A stretch of DNA of 23,612 nucleotides from Veillonella parvula (GTDB lineage Bacteria > Bacillota > Negativicutes > Veillonellales > Veillonellaceae). How positions within the stretch are numbered: the stretch's first letter is position 1; every line of letters begins with the position of its first letter. Positions 7,601-16,407 of this stretch are shown piece by piece. A model generated the notes under the pieces. That model made no database searches. It was not told the DNA's origin and saw only the letters and a list, made by a program, of their open reading frames with translations. The DNA lies in NCBI GenBank assembly GCA_947096075.1, contig CAMUQE010000011.1, positions 1 through 23,612 of the forward strand. The letters run 5' to 3'. The position numbers were made by a program, and so were the translations under genes.

Positions 7601-8197
7601 CTATCCTTTCATTTCTTGACGGTTCACTACGGCACCGCCTAGCGTTAATTCATCGGCATATTCAATATCGCCACCCACAGGAACACCGCGGGCAATGCGC
7701 GTTACCTTGATGCCACTCGGACTTAATAAGCGCGCCAAATACAAAGCTGTTGCTTCTCCTTCGACATCTGGGTCTGTAGCGAGGATAACCTCTTGTACAA
7801 CACCATCGCGAAGGCGTGCAATCAATTCTTTTACGCGAATATCATCGGCACCGATGCCCTCCATAGGCGATAAGGCACCTTCCAATACATGATACAAGCC
7901 CTTATAATCACCACTGCGCTCGATAGCAATGACATCGCGAGATGTTTCAACAACCATAATCGTCGTTTGATCGCGGTTTGGATTGCTACAGAATTCGCAA
8001 GGATCTTGAGCTGATAAGTTAAAGCAAATTGAACAGTGACGCGTAGCCCCCTTCGCTTCTACGATGGTTTCCACGAGGCGGTCCACCTCTTCCTTCGGCA
8101 TTTCTACCAAATGGTAAGCCAAGCGTCTAGCCGACTTGGAGCCAATCCCCGGCAAGCGGCGCAGCTGTTCTACAAGCCGTTCCAAAGCATTTGTCAT
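7601..8197 (-). CDS. recR: Recombination mediator RecR
   Basis: With RecO (and RecF) it loads RecA onto SSB-coated single-stranded DNA during gap repair. The 198-residue length is standard. The order of parts is canonical: a helix-hairpin-helix at the N-terminus (RRLPGIGSKSARRLA, 13-27), a four-cysteine zinc site (C55, C58, C67, C70), then a Toprim domain with E84 in VVETSRD and ATDPDVEGEATA (140-151), and the conserved ARGVPVGGDIEYAD near the C-terminus. The ATG follows the ebfC stop without a gap (TAAATG) and has only a weak ribosome binding site, so it probably depends on translational coupling. Confidence 0.97.
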   Translation of the reverse strand: MTNALERLVEQLRRLPGIGSKSARRLAYHLVEMPKEEVDRLVETIVEAKGATRHCSICFNLSAQDPCEFCSNPNRDQTTIMVVETSRDVIAIERSGDYKGLYHVLEGALSPMEGIGADDIRVKELIARLRDGVVQEVILATDPDVEGEATALYLARLLSPSGIKVTRIARGVPVGGDIEYADELTLGGAVVNRQEMKG

Positions 8198-8527
8198 TTA
8201 GAATAAACCTGTTGGCAAATTAAGACCACCAGTTACTTTGCCCATTTCTTGAGCCAAGAGGTCGTCTACTTTTTTACTAGCTTCGTTTACCGCAGCCATT
8301 ACCAAGTCTTCTAACATTTCTACATCTTCAGGATCAACCGCCGTTGGGTTCAATTTCAAAGACTCGATGATTTTTTCGCCGTTCATCACAACTGTTACAG
8401 CTCCGCCACCTACGGAAGCTTCTACTGTGCGAGTTTTTAACTCTTCTTGCATTTTCTTCATATCTGCTTGCATTTTTTGAACTTTTTTCATCATGCCAGA
8501 CATATTGCCCATACCTTTACCAAACAT
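8198..8527 (-). CDS. ebfC: Nucleoid-associated protein EbfC/YbaB
   Basis: A small dimeric DNA-binding protein of the YbaB/EbfC family, 109 residues. The N-terminus is Met- and Gly-rich (MFGKGMGNMSGMMKKVQKMQADMKKMQEEL), then come VEASVGGGAVTVVMNG and a helical C-terminus containing NEASKKVDDLLAQEMGKVTGG; this order is diagnostic. The family binds DNA without strong sequence specificity and is nearly always encoded between dnaX and recR, as here. AAAGGAGG lies 7 nt before the ATG. It is the first gene of the five-gene unit ending at 3626. Confidence 0.96.
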   Translation of the reverse strand: MFGKGMGNMSGMMKKVQKMQADMKKMQEELKTRTVEASVGGGAVTVVMNGEKIIESLKLNPTAVDPEDVEMLEDLVMAAVNEASKKVDDLLAQEMGKVTGGLNLPTGLF

Positions 8528-8668
8528 CGTATTTCCTCCTTTTAGGACATCGTCCTATACTAATATTCTAAGTCCATATCATTAATACTCTATGACATAG
8601 GTTTATAACATATATGTCTCCTAATAGCCCTAAGGCCAAAGGTTATTATATAACAATTACTTTTTTAT
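8528..8668 (-). promoter_or_regulatory. dnaX-ebfC spacer with probable -10 and a short dyad
   Basis: This 141-bp gap holds a minus-strand TATAAT (8645-8650) with no convincing -35, and an inverted repeat TAGGAC-ATC-GTCCTA (8543-8557) immediately upstream of the ebfC ribosome binding site. The hairpin could affect translation of ebfC or be an operator. I see no strong dnaX terminator, so read-through from dnaX is also possible. Confidence 0.35.
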
Positions 8669-11353
8669 CTATTCTTCAATGACCTCGACTATGATGTCAT
8701 GGTCTTCAGATAGTTTTTCTAATGTTTCTGCCAATAAAGGATTGTTTCGTTCCTCTTCGGTCATATGCGCTGGATCCCATGCGTATTCACGAGCCACCGT
8801 AACGCTATCGATGGCCTCTATTTCAATAGGTGCTGGTGAAAGCATAGCATTTCCATCACCTTGCGGTGAGGTTACCTCACGAGGTTCACCCCCATCAGAC
8901 TTTGGGACAGCTTCCACCTCGATATGTGCACCGCTATCCATAGGACGCTCTAACACTTCGCCATCCTCGCTGATAACAGTCACACTATCTAATGGATGTG
9001 GTGGCATATCATCTAAGGATGATACATAAGAACCCTCCATATCGTCTACAGGCACATCATCAAAGGAATGAACTGGAATATCATCCCCTTCAATAGAACC
9101 TGCTAAAGACTCGATAGGAATCTCTCCATCTGGAACTTGAGTAGATGGAGTACCATCAAAGGATGTAATCGGCACATCATCACCGGATGCTGGCTCTGTT
9201 TCTACTCCAGCTCCTAATGCAGTTTCTGATGCATCTGTTATAGCTGTATTCGCACTATCACTAACTGCCGTATTTGCAACAGAACCAGCGGTTTTCTTAG
9301 CTAAGAACGCCATAGCCGCAGCCTTAGCCGCGTCCACGGCTGCAGAATCAAACTTACTCTCTTGAGGATCATTGGTTAAATCCATTTGTGTTGGTTGCGT
9401 ACCGGAGGTCGTCTTTACGTCAACCATCGGTTCTTGTGTCCGTTGGGGTGCTTTTACTTGGCGTTGTATGGTGCTACCAGCAGCCTTTTTATAATCTTTA
9501 TAAACTTGCGTGAGGGCATCCACGATTTCTACGTGTACTGCATAGCCCAGTGTATAGGTGAAAGCATCAGCCGCTTCAGCCAAGTTCACTTCATTGGTCA
9601 TCACATTGAGATGCAATGTATTTTTAAAGGCCATGACCGCCTTGCTTTGGTCTACATATACAAGTTGACCTTGACCAATAACGGTAGAGGTCATATTGCG
9701 ATTGCTGTCCTTCAAGTATTTAATCACATTGGATTGTACATTGCGATACTCTTGAGCAGACAAGATTTGTTCACTAATGATGGCCTGTGTACTAACACCT
9801 TTTTTAGCACGACCTTTAGCTTGGTTTCTTGTAGGTTTTCGGGAAGCCGTGTCCCCATTATTTGGCGGTGGCGCCATGCCAACTCCGCCCATCGGTGGCG
9901 GAGCCATGCCCACTCCATTCATCGGAGGAGGTGTGCTACCAGGCACTCCTAGCGGTGGAGGTGTCATACCTACATTAGTAGGCGGTGGTGTCATTCCTAC
10001 GCCACTTGAAGGTGGTACTGTGCCAACAGTAGCATTTTGATCACTACTCATTGAAGCACTCTGTACAGTAGCACTATTATCTACAGGAACAAAGCTATTT
10101 GCATAGCCACCTTGTGATAGTACAAATGCATTGGCACCATACGTTGTTGGAGCTGCTACGGGACTTCGTTGCTCCAATTGAGCCATGCGGTTCAATAATT
10201 CGTTTCGTTCAGATCGATCGGCACTTTCTAGAGCATATACACGGTCTTCTAAGCTTTCATCAACAGAACCTAATTTAGCACAAAGCACGAGTAGGCCCAT
10301 TTCAATGATGGTTCGCGGATTATCCACTTGTTTCGCATCATTCATGATAGATTGAGCACTGCGCACATATTGGTTAAGTTCATTAAAATCAACAGTATTG
10401 GCCTGAGCTAGGAACTCATCTTTAAAGGCATCGTATACCTTGAGCTCATCTGTATCAGGAGCCACCTTACCAACGAGCAAAGCACGCACATGTTGAATAA
10501 GGGCTTCCATAATTTGCGTCGCATCGCGACCTTCTGCCAATGCATCGTGAACGTAGGATAATACTTTAGGTCCATCGCCATTACGCAAAGCATCTAGAAA
10601 GTGAATAATCCATTCTTTACTTACGAGACCAATTAACTCTTCCACCACTTGCGGTGTAATAGAGCCTGTTGCCATACCTGCACATTGGTCTAGAATACTC
10701 AAGGCATCACGCAAACCACCGTCTGCATGAACAGCGATAAGCTGAGCCGCCGCAGAATCAAGGCCAATGCCTTCTTTTTCTGCTACGTAAGATAAACGTT
10801 GTGCTATGTCATCAGAGGTAATGCGTCTAAAGGTATAGCGCTGACAACGAGACACGATAGTAACAGGTAATTTTTCAATTTCTGTGGTGGCAAAAATAAA
10901 CATGACGTGAGCTGGCGGCTCTTCTATGGTTTTTAAAAGCGCATTCCATGCCTCTGTAGTGAGCATGTGGGCTTCGTCTATGATGAACACCTTTTTACGC
11001 CCCTCAACAGGCATAAATTTGACGCTTTCACGGAGAGCACGCACCTCATCGATACCACGATTGGATGCGGCGTCGATTTCAAGGACGTCCATGGACTGTC
11101 CACTCAAAATCGATTGACAAGCACTACACTCGTTACAAGGGTGATCCGTTGGACCATGCTCGCAGTTGATAGCGCGCGCAAAAATCTTCGCCATGCTCGT
11201 TTTCCCAGTCCCCCGCGGACCGGCAAATAAATAGGCATGAGCTACCTTATCCTCGCGGATAGCGCGCATCAATGTATCAGACACCTGATGCTGACCGACT
11301 ACATCGGTAAATGTCTGCGGTCGATACTTACGATATAGCGCAATATATGCCAT
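8669..11353 (-). CDS. dnaX: DNA polymerase III subunits gamma/tau, with long C-terminal extension
   Basis: The clamp-loader ATPase that links the loader to the replicase. Walker A GPRGTGKT (45-52), zinc cysteines C64, C73, C76, C79, Walker B FIIDEAHM (DE at 126-127), the SRC arginine finger (R169) and sensor 2 GGLRDAL are all present, with a helical domain III to about residue 396. At 894 residues it is far longer than E. coli tau (643). The extra length comprises a Pro/Gly repeat linker (446-500, units like GVGMTPPP), a Lys-rich patch (505-518), a folded tau-like segment (520-640), and an acidic tail with repeated DD(V/I)P(I/V)xSFD units (724-785). An A6 run at residues 517-518 might allow a shorter product. 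GGGGGTG precedes the ATG by about 6 nt. An extended -10 lies 37 bp upstream. Confidence 0.96.
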   Translation of the reverse strand: MAYIALYRKYRPQTFTDVVGQHQVSDTLMRAIREDKVAHAYLFAGPRGTGKTSMAKIFARAINCEHGPTDHPCNECSACQSILSGQSMDVLEIDAASNRGIDEVRALRESVKFMPVEGRKKVFIIDEAHMLTTEAWNALLKTIEEPPAHVMFIFATTEIEKLPVTIVSRCQRYTFRRITSDDIAQRLSYVAEKEGIGLDSAAAQLIAVHADGGLRDALSILDQCAGMATGSITPQVVEELIGLVSKEWIIHFLDALRNGDGPKVLSYVHDALAEGRDATQIMEALIQHVRALLVGKVAPDTDELKVYDAFKDEFLAQANTVDFNELNQYVRSAQSIMNDAKQVDNPRTIIEMGLLVLCAKLGSVDESLEDRVYALESADRSERNELLNRMAQLEQRSPVAAPTTYGANAFVLSQGGYANSFVPVDNSATVQSASMSSDQNATVGTVPPSSGVGMTPPPTNVGMTPPPLGVPGSTPPPMNGVGMAPPPMGGVGMAPPPNNGDTASRKPTRNQAKGRAKKGVSTQAIISEQILSAQEYRNVQSNVIKYLKDSNRNMTSTVIGQGQLVYVDQSKAVMAFKNTLHLNVMTNEVNLAEAADAFTYTLGYAVHVEIVDALTQVYKDYKKAAGSTIQRQVKAPQRTQEPMVDVKTTSGTQPTQMDLTNDPQESKFDSAAVDAAKAAAMAFLAKKTAGSVANTAVSDSANTAITDASETALGAGVETEPASGDDVPITSFDGTPSTQVPDGEIPIESLAGSIEGDDIPVHSFDDVPVDDMEGSYVSSLDDMPPHPLDSVTVISEDGEVLERPMDSGAHIEVEAVPKSDGGEPREVTSPQGDGNAMLSPAPIEIEAIDSVTVAREYAWDPAHMTEEERNNPLLAETLEKLSEDHDIIVEVIEE
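8999..9184 (-). repeat. Acidic degenerate repeats in the DnaX tail
   Basis: Residues 724-785 contain four spaced copies of a short acidic-hydrophobic motif: DDVPITSFD, GEIPIESLA, DDIPVHSFD and GSYVSSLDD. They lie in a disordered-looking tail and resemble a multivalent peptide for protein binding. I do not know a partner. Confidence 0.55.
9854..10018 (-). repeat. Proline/glycine repeat linker in DnaX
   Basis: Residues 446-500 hold five or six imperfect copies of a 9-12 residue unit built around GVGMTPPP or GVGMAPPP. The DNA copies are clearly related (GGTGGAGGTGTCATACC-like), which suggests expansion by slippage or recombination. It probably forms an extended flexible linker between the clamp-loader core and the tau-specific part. 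Confidence 0.7.
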
Positions 11354-11389
11354 TGGAACACCCCCTTTTTCCGAAACTTACAATACTTT

Positions 11390-11395
11390 ATTATA
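11390..11395 (-). promoter_or_regulatory. dnaX: Extended -10 element of the dnaX promoter
   Basis: On the minus strand TGGTATAAT is a match to an extended -10 (TGnTATAAT). The -35 region is poor, as is common for extended -10 promoters. Transcription would begin near 11383, giving a 30-nt leader containing the ribosome binding site. Confidence 0.5.
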
Positions 11396-11565
11396 CCATA
11401 TTCAAGAAAATCTGACTTCTTTAATATAGTTCTCTCCACATTTACAAAGTGATATATTTATTTATAAACTTTGTAGATATTTACTAGTCAAAATTCCATC
11501 ATATGGTTCACAATAAAACATCGTATAGTACAGAATAAAGTATCATACATTCCTAAATTAGACAT
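11396..11565. other. AT-rich spacer between dnaX promoter and ffs terminator
   Basis: No gene is seen here. There is one inverted repeat, TACAAAGT (11443-11450) and ACTTTGTA (11468-11475) with a 17-bp gap. A TTGACT on the minus strand lies a little further upstream (around 11490) but has no good -10 at the right distance. The dyad could be an operator for dnaX. Confidence 0.3.
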
Positions 11566-11589
11566 AAAAAAAGCGGCCTCACAGGCCGC
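11566..11589 (-). terminator. Intrinsic terminator of the SRP RNA gene
   Basis: On the minus strand GCGGCCT and AGGCCGC form a 7-bp GC-rich stem with a 3-nt loop, followed by seven Ts (11566-11572). It directly follows the 3' end of the SRP RNA. Confidence 0.92.
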
Positions 11590-11732
11590 CTTGCAATATT
11601 CGATCACGACAGCCCCCGGGTTCCCCGTGGCACATGAAGGTTACCGCTTAGTGCTGCTACCTCTCAGTCCTGACACGATTCACAGGCCCCCATTGCACAG
11701 GCCCGAGAACTGCCATGATCCAATATTGCAAT
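11590..11732 (-). ncRNA. ffs: Signal recognition particle RNA, small bacterial type (4.5S-like)
   Basis: It pairs with Ffh to target nascent membrane and exported proteins. Reading the minus strand, the 5' GCAATATTGGATCATGGCAG pairs with the 3' CTGTCGTGATCGAATATTGC to close a long hairpin. The apical domain contains GTGTCAGGACT-GAGA-GGTAGCAGCAC. This has the conserved GTCAGG...AGCAGC internal loop that binds Ffh, capped by a GNRA tetraloop (GAGA). No Alu domain is seen, so it is the short form, unlike the 271-nt Bacillus RNA. The position next to dnaX is also where Firmicutes carry this gene. The 5' end is set by a near-ideal promoter and the 3' end by the terminator; ends are good to a few bases. 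Confidence 0.93.
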
Positions 11733-11738
11733 ACAGAT

Positions 11739-11767
11739 ATTATACATGAAAAAGCCTCTATAGTCAA
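11739..11767 (-). promoter_or_regulatory. ffs: Promoter of the SRP RNA gene
   Basis: On the minus strand TTGACT (11762-11767) and TATAAT (11739-11744) are exactly 17 bp apart. This predicts a start near 11732, where the closing stem of the RNA begins. The -35 element lies within the loop and stem of the gltB terminator. Confidence 0.85.
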
Positions 11768-11783
11768 AGCTATAGAGGCTTTT
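11750..11783 (-). terminator. Intrinsic terminator of glutamate synthase gene
   Basis: The arms AAAAGCCTCTATAG and CTATAGAGGCTTTT make a perfect 14-bp stem around a 6-nt loop, with an added T on the minus-strand exit side. It lies 44 bp past the gltB stop codon and overlaps the ffs promoter. Confidence 0.88.
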
Positions 11784-11826
11784 CACTGTATTCTTATATA
11801 ACCAAAATTAACTAAGGAGAAATATA

Positions 11827-14800
11827 TTATGCATATTTTTCTTTAAATGCAGCCAATTGTGCTTCTTCTAAGGACAAGCCTTGTTCTTTGAAGCGTTCAA
11901 TAGTAGCTTGCATTTCTTCGTATGCTACAGGTACAACCTTTGTAAATCTATTTACAAAGTTATTCCAGTTTTCAAGGATGTGACGGCCTTTAGCGGAGTT
12001 AGTATGCAATACATGTTGTTCTACCAGTTCTTTAATGCGTTTAAGATCATCATTATTAGCAGGACGTAGTTCTACAAGACCTGTATTTACATAGCGTTCA
12101 TCGCAATCGAGAATGTACGCGTAACCACCGGACATACCTGCTCCGAAGTTACGGCCGATTTTACCAAGTACGAGCACTTCGCCACCGGTCATGTATTCAC
12201 AACCATGGTCGCCGACGCCTTCCACAACGGCACTGATACCACTATTACGAACGGCAAAACGTTCACCAGCTACACCATTGATATAAGATGTACCAGAGGT
12301 TGCACCGTAGAAGGCAACATTACCGATAAGGATGTTTTCGTCAGCCTCAAAGATAGACGCTTTCGGCGGATACACAGTAATTGTACCACCGGATAAACCT
12401 TTACCGAGGTAATCGTTGGCATCGCCTTCGAGTTCTAAGGTCATGCCTTTAGGGATGAAAGCACCAAAGGATTGGCCTGCAGAGCCTTCAAAGTTCAACT
12501 TGATTGTATTGTCTGGCAAGCCGCTTTCACCATAACGACGTGTCACCTCAGAACCAACCAAGGTACCTACAACACGGTTGATATTAGTGATTGCCAATTT
12601 AGCGCGAATCGGTTTTTGGTCCTCAATAGCAGGACGGCACATACGCAAGAGCTTGGACATATCCAAGGTGCGTTCCAACTCATGATCTTGATCAACCATG
12701 TGCATATGCCCTACAGCGGCATCGATGTACGGACGGAACAGTATACGTTTAAGGTCAACCCGAGACAATTTGAAGTTATCGTCTTGAGATTTTTGACGCA
12801 CAAGATCAATACGACCAACGAGTTCTGCTACGGAGCGAATACCTAGACGAGCCATGATTTCACGCAATTCACGAGCGATAAAGAGCATCAAGTTTTCTAC
12901 ATACTCAGGCTTACCTGTGAAGCGGGCACGCAATTTTTCATCTTGTGTGGCTACGCCGTAAGGACATGTGTTGAGATTACATACACGAGCCATTTTACAA
13001 CCTACCGCAACGAGTGGCAATGTGCCAAAGCCGAATAGCTCAGCACCGAGCATAGCTGCTACAGCCACGTCGAAACCGGTCATCAATTTAGAGTCTACTT
13101 CTAATTGAACACGGTCACGCAATCTATTGAGCATCAATGTTTGATGAGTTTCAGACAAACCTAATTCCCAAGGCACACCAGCGTGTTTAACAGATGTACG
13201 ACCTGCCGCACCAGTACCACCATCGTAACCAGAAATTAAAATATTGTCAGCTTTTGCTTTAGCAACGCCAGCAGCAATCGTGCCAACGCCTGCTTCAGAT
13301 GTCAATTTAACGGAAATACGCGCATCTTTGTTGACGCATTTCAAATCGTAAATCAACTCAGCCAAGTCTTCGATGGAGTAAATATCGTGATGTGGTGGTG
13401 GAGATACGAGCTCAACACCAGGAGTGGAGTGACGAGCTTTCGCGATTTCAGGATATACCTTTTTGCCTGGTAATTGACCACCTTCACCTGGTTTTGCGCC
13501 TTGAGCACATTTAATTTGCAACTCTTTTGCATTGATCAAATAATTCGCTGTTACCCCGAAACGACCAGATGCAATCTGTTTTACTTCGGAGTTCATGCTG
13601 TCGCCGTTTGGCAATGGTTTGAAACGAGCTACGTCTTCGCCACCTTCACCAGAGTTAGATGTAGAGCCTAAACGATTCATAGCGATAGCGATCGCTTCAT
13701 GCGCTTCTTTACTGATGGCACCGTAACTCATAGCGCCCGCTTTAAAGCGTTTTACGATAGACTCTTCCGGTTCAACCTCTTCGATAGGAATACCGCCGCC
13801 TACAGGATAATTCAATTCCATCAAAGAACGTAATGTAACATGGTAATCATTGCGAATCGCTTTGGAGTATTCTTTATATTTTGTATAATCCTTTTCGATA
13901 AGGGATTCTTGTAAAAGATCGATAGTCTTAGGGTTGAATAGATGCTCTTCTCCATCTTTTACAGGACCATACCAACCGCCTGGTTCGAGTACAGTTTCAT
14001 CGGATTTGAAAGCCCGTTCATAACGAGCTAATGCCTCATGTGCTACACCTCCAAGACCAATTCCGCCGATACGTGTTGGCGTATTTACAAAGAACTTATT
14101 AATGAAGTTAGTATTCAAGCCCAAAGCTTCAAAGATTTGTGCACCGTGGTAGGATCGAACTGTGGAAATACCCATTTTGGACATAACTTTCATAATGCCA
14201 CCCACAGCGGCTTTAATATAGTTCTTTTCTGCTTCTTCTGGTGTAATATCACCAAGACGTTTACGAGCTTGCAAATCGCGAACTGTTTCAAGTGCTAAAT
14301 ATGGGTTGATAGCCGTTACGCCATAGCCAATTAATGTACAGAAGTGATGAACCTCACGTGGTTCACCAGACTCAAGGATGAGGCCGATTTCTGTACGCAA
14401 TACTTTGTCGATCAAATGATTATGAACAGCTGCTACAGCTAATAATGCTGGAATTGGTGCATGGTTTTCATCGACACCGCGGTCGGATAAGATCAACACA
14501 TTTTGATCTGTACGAGCTGCTTCTTCTGCCTTTTCGCATAAATCATTTAGCGCATCGCGCAAGCCTTCAGCACCCTTAGTAGGATCGAAGAGAATTGGCA
14601 AGGTTACGGATTTCATGCGACGACAATCAAGAGCCTTGATGGATGCCAACTCTTGGTTTGTAAGGATTGGTGTGCGCATAGACAGCGCGTAGGTTCCTGC
14701 TTTGTTAGGATCTGTTAAATTACCAGAGTTACCAAGCATGACCCGTGTAGATGTAACCATCTCCTCACGGATAGAGTCGATAGGAGGATTTGTTACTTGT

Positions 14801-16407
14801 GCAAACATTTGCTTGAAGTAGCTATATAGCAATTGTGGTTTATCAGACAAGATAGCTAAAGGCGCATCGGCACCCATGGCACCTACAGGGTCTTTACCAT
14901 CTTTTGCCATAGGCACAATCATGCGCACAAGGTCTTCTTGAGTATAACCAAAGGCTTGTTGATTTTTGAATAAATCTTCAATTTTTGGAATGGAGCTTTC
15001 ATCGGCCTGAGTAATTTCAGATAAGTGAATAACGTGTTCTTTTACCCATTCATCGTACGGTAATTCAGTAGCAACGCGATGTTTGATTTCTTCATCGGAA
15101 ATGATACGTTGTTCATCTGTATCGATGAGAAGCATTTTACCTGGTTCCAAACGACCTTTAGCACGGATGTTTTCAGCATTTTCGTTTACAACACCAACTT
15201 CAGAAGCCATGATAACGCGGTCATCTGTTGTCACATAGTAACGAGCGGGACGCAATCCATTACGGTCAAGCACACCGCCGATAACGGTACCATCGGTAAA
15301 CCCCATAGCCGCAGGACCATCCCAGGGTTCCATCATGAAGCTATTGAACTCATAGAAATCATGTTTTTCTTGGCTCATAAGGTTATTTCGTTCCCAAGGC
15401 TCAGGAATCATCATCATAATCGCATGAGGCAAGGAACGACCTGTCATGTGCAAGAATTCCAAGGTATTATCAAACATCGCAGAGTCAGAACCGCTATCAT
15501 CTACTACGGGGAATACCTTTTTGATATCTGGGAACAATGGAGATTCCGCTTTACCTTCACGAGCATTGATCCAGTTCACGTTACCGCGGATAGTGTTGAT
15601 TTCACCATTATGCACTAAGAAACGGTTAGGATGTGCCCGAGCCCAACTTGGAAATGTATTCGTACTGAAACGAGAGTGAACCATTGCCAACGCAGATGTA
15701 AAGTCAAGGTCGCTCAAATCAAGGTAGAAGTCGCGCAATTGACCAGGTGTTAGCATACCTTTATATACAATTGTTTTAGAAGACAAAGATGCAATATAAA
15801 AATCGCTAGATAATTCCTTGCTTAATGGAATGATGCGTTTTTCCGCCAATTTACGGATGATATATAATTTGCGTTCAAATTCCTTATTGTTCGTTACATC
15901 GGGGCCTTTGCCGATGAGGATTTGAATCATCCAAGGGCGAATCGCCGCTGCCTCTTTACCGACCTTTGTACCATCTACTGGTACTTCACGCCAACCGAGG
16001 ACAACTTGCCCTTCTTCGCGCACGACCTCTTCGAGAATTCGTTTTTGCTCGTTACGGAGACTTTCATATTTATGAGCAAATACCATGCCTACGCCATATT
16101 CGCCAGCTGCAGGTAGGGTAATACCAAGCACTTCGCACTCACGCTTGAAGAACTCGTGCGGAATTTGTACCAAAATACCGGCACCATCACCTGTGTCTTT
16201 ATCGGCACCGGCACCACCACGGTGTTCAAGGCGCTCCAAAATGCGCAAACCATCGTCGATAATATCATGAGATTTTTTTCCCTTAATATTAACAACAAAG
16301 CCCATGCCACACGCATCCTTTTCAAATTGGCTGCTATACATGCCATTGGCTTCGAGTCTAGCTTGATCTAGACGTTGTTGCTCTATTGTGCTTTGCTTCA
16401 TATCCAT
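11827..16407 (-). CDS. gltB: Glutamate synthase large subunit (GOGAT)
   Basis: It transfers the amide nitrogen of glutamine to 2-oxoglutarate, giving two glutamates. The protein has 1526 residues and the full order of domains. First is a class II amidotransferase whose nucleophile Cys follows a 32-residue propeptide (KDACGMGF), with a following HRGGAGADKDTGDGAG. A central domain comes next, then the FMN-binding synthase domain (EGGEDVARF, PGEGGQLPGKK, SGYDGGTGAAGRTS). The 3Fe-4S ligands are in CKMARVCNLNTC (about residues 1135-1150), and the C-terminal beta-helix has G-rich turns (GGTITVYPP, GRNFGAGMSGG). I chose the ATG at 16405-16407 because AAGGAG is 8 nt upstream; a GTG three codons earlier overlaps that site. 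No gltD small subunit is adjacent, so electrons come from a distant GltD or from ferredoxin. Confidence 0.96.
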   Translation of the reverse strand: MDMKQSTIEQQRLDQARLEANGMYSSQFEKDACGMGFVVNIKGKKSHDIIDDGLRILERLEHRGGAGADKDTGDGAGILVQIPHEFFKRECEVLGITLPAAGEYGVGMVFAHKYESLRNEQKRILEEVVREEGQVVLGWREVPVDGTKVGKEAAAIRPWMIQILIGKGPDVTNNKEFERKLYIIRKLAEKRIIPLSKELSSDFYIASLSSKTIVYKGMLTPGQLRDFYLDLSDLDFTSALAMVHSRFSTNTFPSWARAHPNRFLVHNGEINTIRGNVNWINAREGKAESPLFPDIKKVFPVVDDSGSDSAMFDNTLEFLHMTGRSLPHAIMMMIPEPWERNNLMSQEKHDFYEFNSFMMEPWDGPAAMGFTDGTVIGGVLDRNGLRPARYYVTTDDRVIMASEVGVVNENAENIRAKGRLEPGKMLLIDTDEQRIISDEEIKHRVATELPYDEWVKEHVIHLSEITQADESSIPKIEDLFKNQQAFGYTQEDLVRMIVPMAKDGKDPVGAMGADAPLAILSDKPQLLYSYFKQMFAQVTNPPIDSIREEMVTSTRVMLGNSGNLTDPNKAGTYALSMRTPILTNQELASIKALDCRRMKSVTLPILFDPTKGAEGLRDALNDLCEKAEEAARTDQNVLILSDRGVDENHAPIPALLAVAAVHNHLIDKVLRTEIGLILESGEPREVHHFCTLIGYGVTAINPYLALETVRDLQARKRLGDITPEEAEKNYIKAAVGGIMKVMSKMGISTVRSYHGAQIFEALGLNTNFINKFFVNTPTRIGGIGLGGVAHEALARYERAFKSDETVLEPGGWYGPVKDGEEHLFNPKTIDLLQESLIEKDYTKYKEYSKAIRNDYHVTLRSLMELNYPVGGGIPIEEVEPEESIVKRFKAGAMSYGAISKEAHEAIAIAMNRLGSTSNSGEGGEDVARFKPLPNGDSMNSEVKQIASGRFGVTANYLINAKELQIKCAQGAKPGEGGQLPGKKVYPEIAKARHSTPGVELVSPPPHHDIYSIEDLAELIYDLKCVNKDARISVKLTSEAGVGTIAAGVAKAKADNILISGYDGGTGAAGRTSVKHAGVPWELGLSETHQTLMLNRLRDRVQLEVDSKLMTGFDVAVAAMLGAELFGFGTLPLVAVGCKMARVCNLNTCPYGVATQDEKLRARFTGKPEYVENLMLFIARELREIMARLGIRSVAELVGRIDLVRQKSQDDNFKLSRVDLKRILFRPYIDAAVGHMHMVDQDHELERTLDMSKLLRMCRPAIEDQKPIRAKLAITNINRVVGTLVGSEVTRRYGESGLPDNTIKLNFEGSAGQSFGAFIPKGMTLELEGDANDYLGKGLSGGTITVYPPKASIFEADENILIGNVAFYGATSGTSYINGVAGERFAVRNSGISAVVEGVGDHGCEYMTGGEVLVLGKIGRNFGAGMSGGYAYILDCDERYVNTGLVELRPANNDDLKRIKELVEQHVLHTNSAKGRHILENWNNFVNRFTKVVPVAYEEMQATIERFKEQGLSLEEAQLAAFKEKYA

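Noticed and set aside
9800..9805. E. coli-type dnaX A AAA AAG frameshift heptamer
   Set aside because: The A6G run is present but in a different frame (AAA AAA GGT), so the two-tRNA slip of E. coli is not possible. Only a weaker single-tRNA or transcriptional slip is left, reported as a separate finding.
9386..9952. 188-codon open frame antisense to dnaX
   Set aside because: It shadows dnaX, starts in the middle of the gene without a ribosome binding site, and its C-terminal repeats simply mirror the Pro/Gly linker DNA.
15079..15618. 179-codon open frame antisense to gltB
   Set aside because: It lies wholly inside gltB on the other strand, has no ribosome binding site, and has a Cys/His/Phe-rich composition typical of a reverse reading of a well-used gene.
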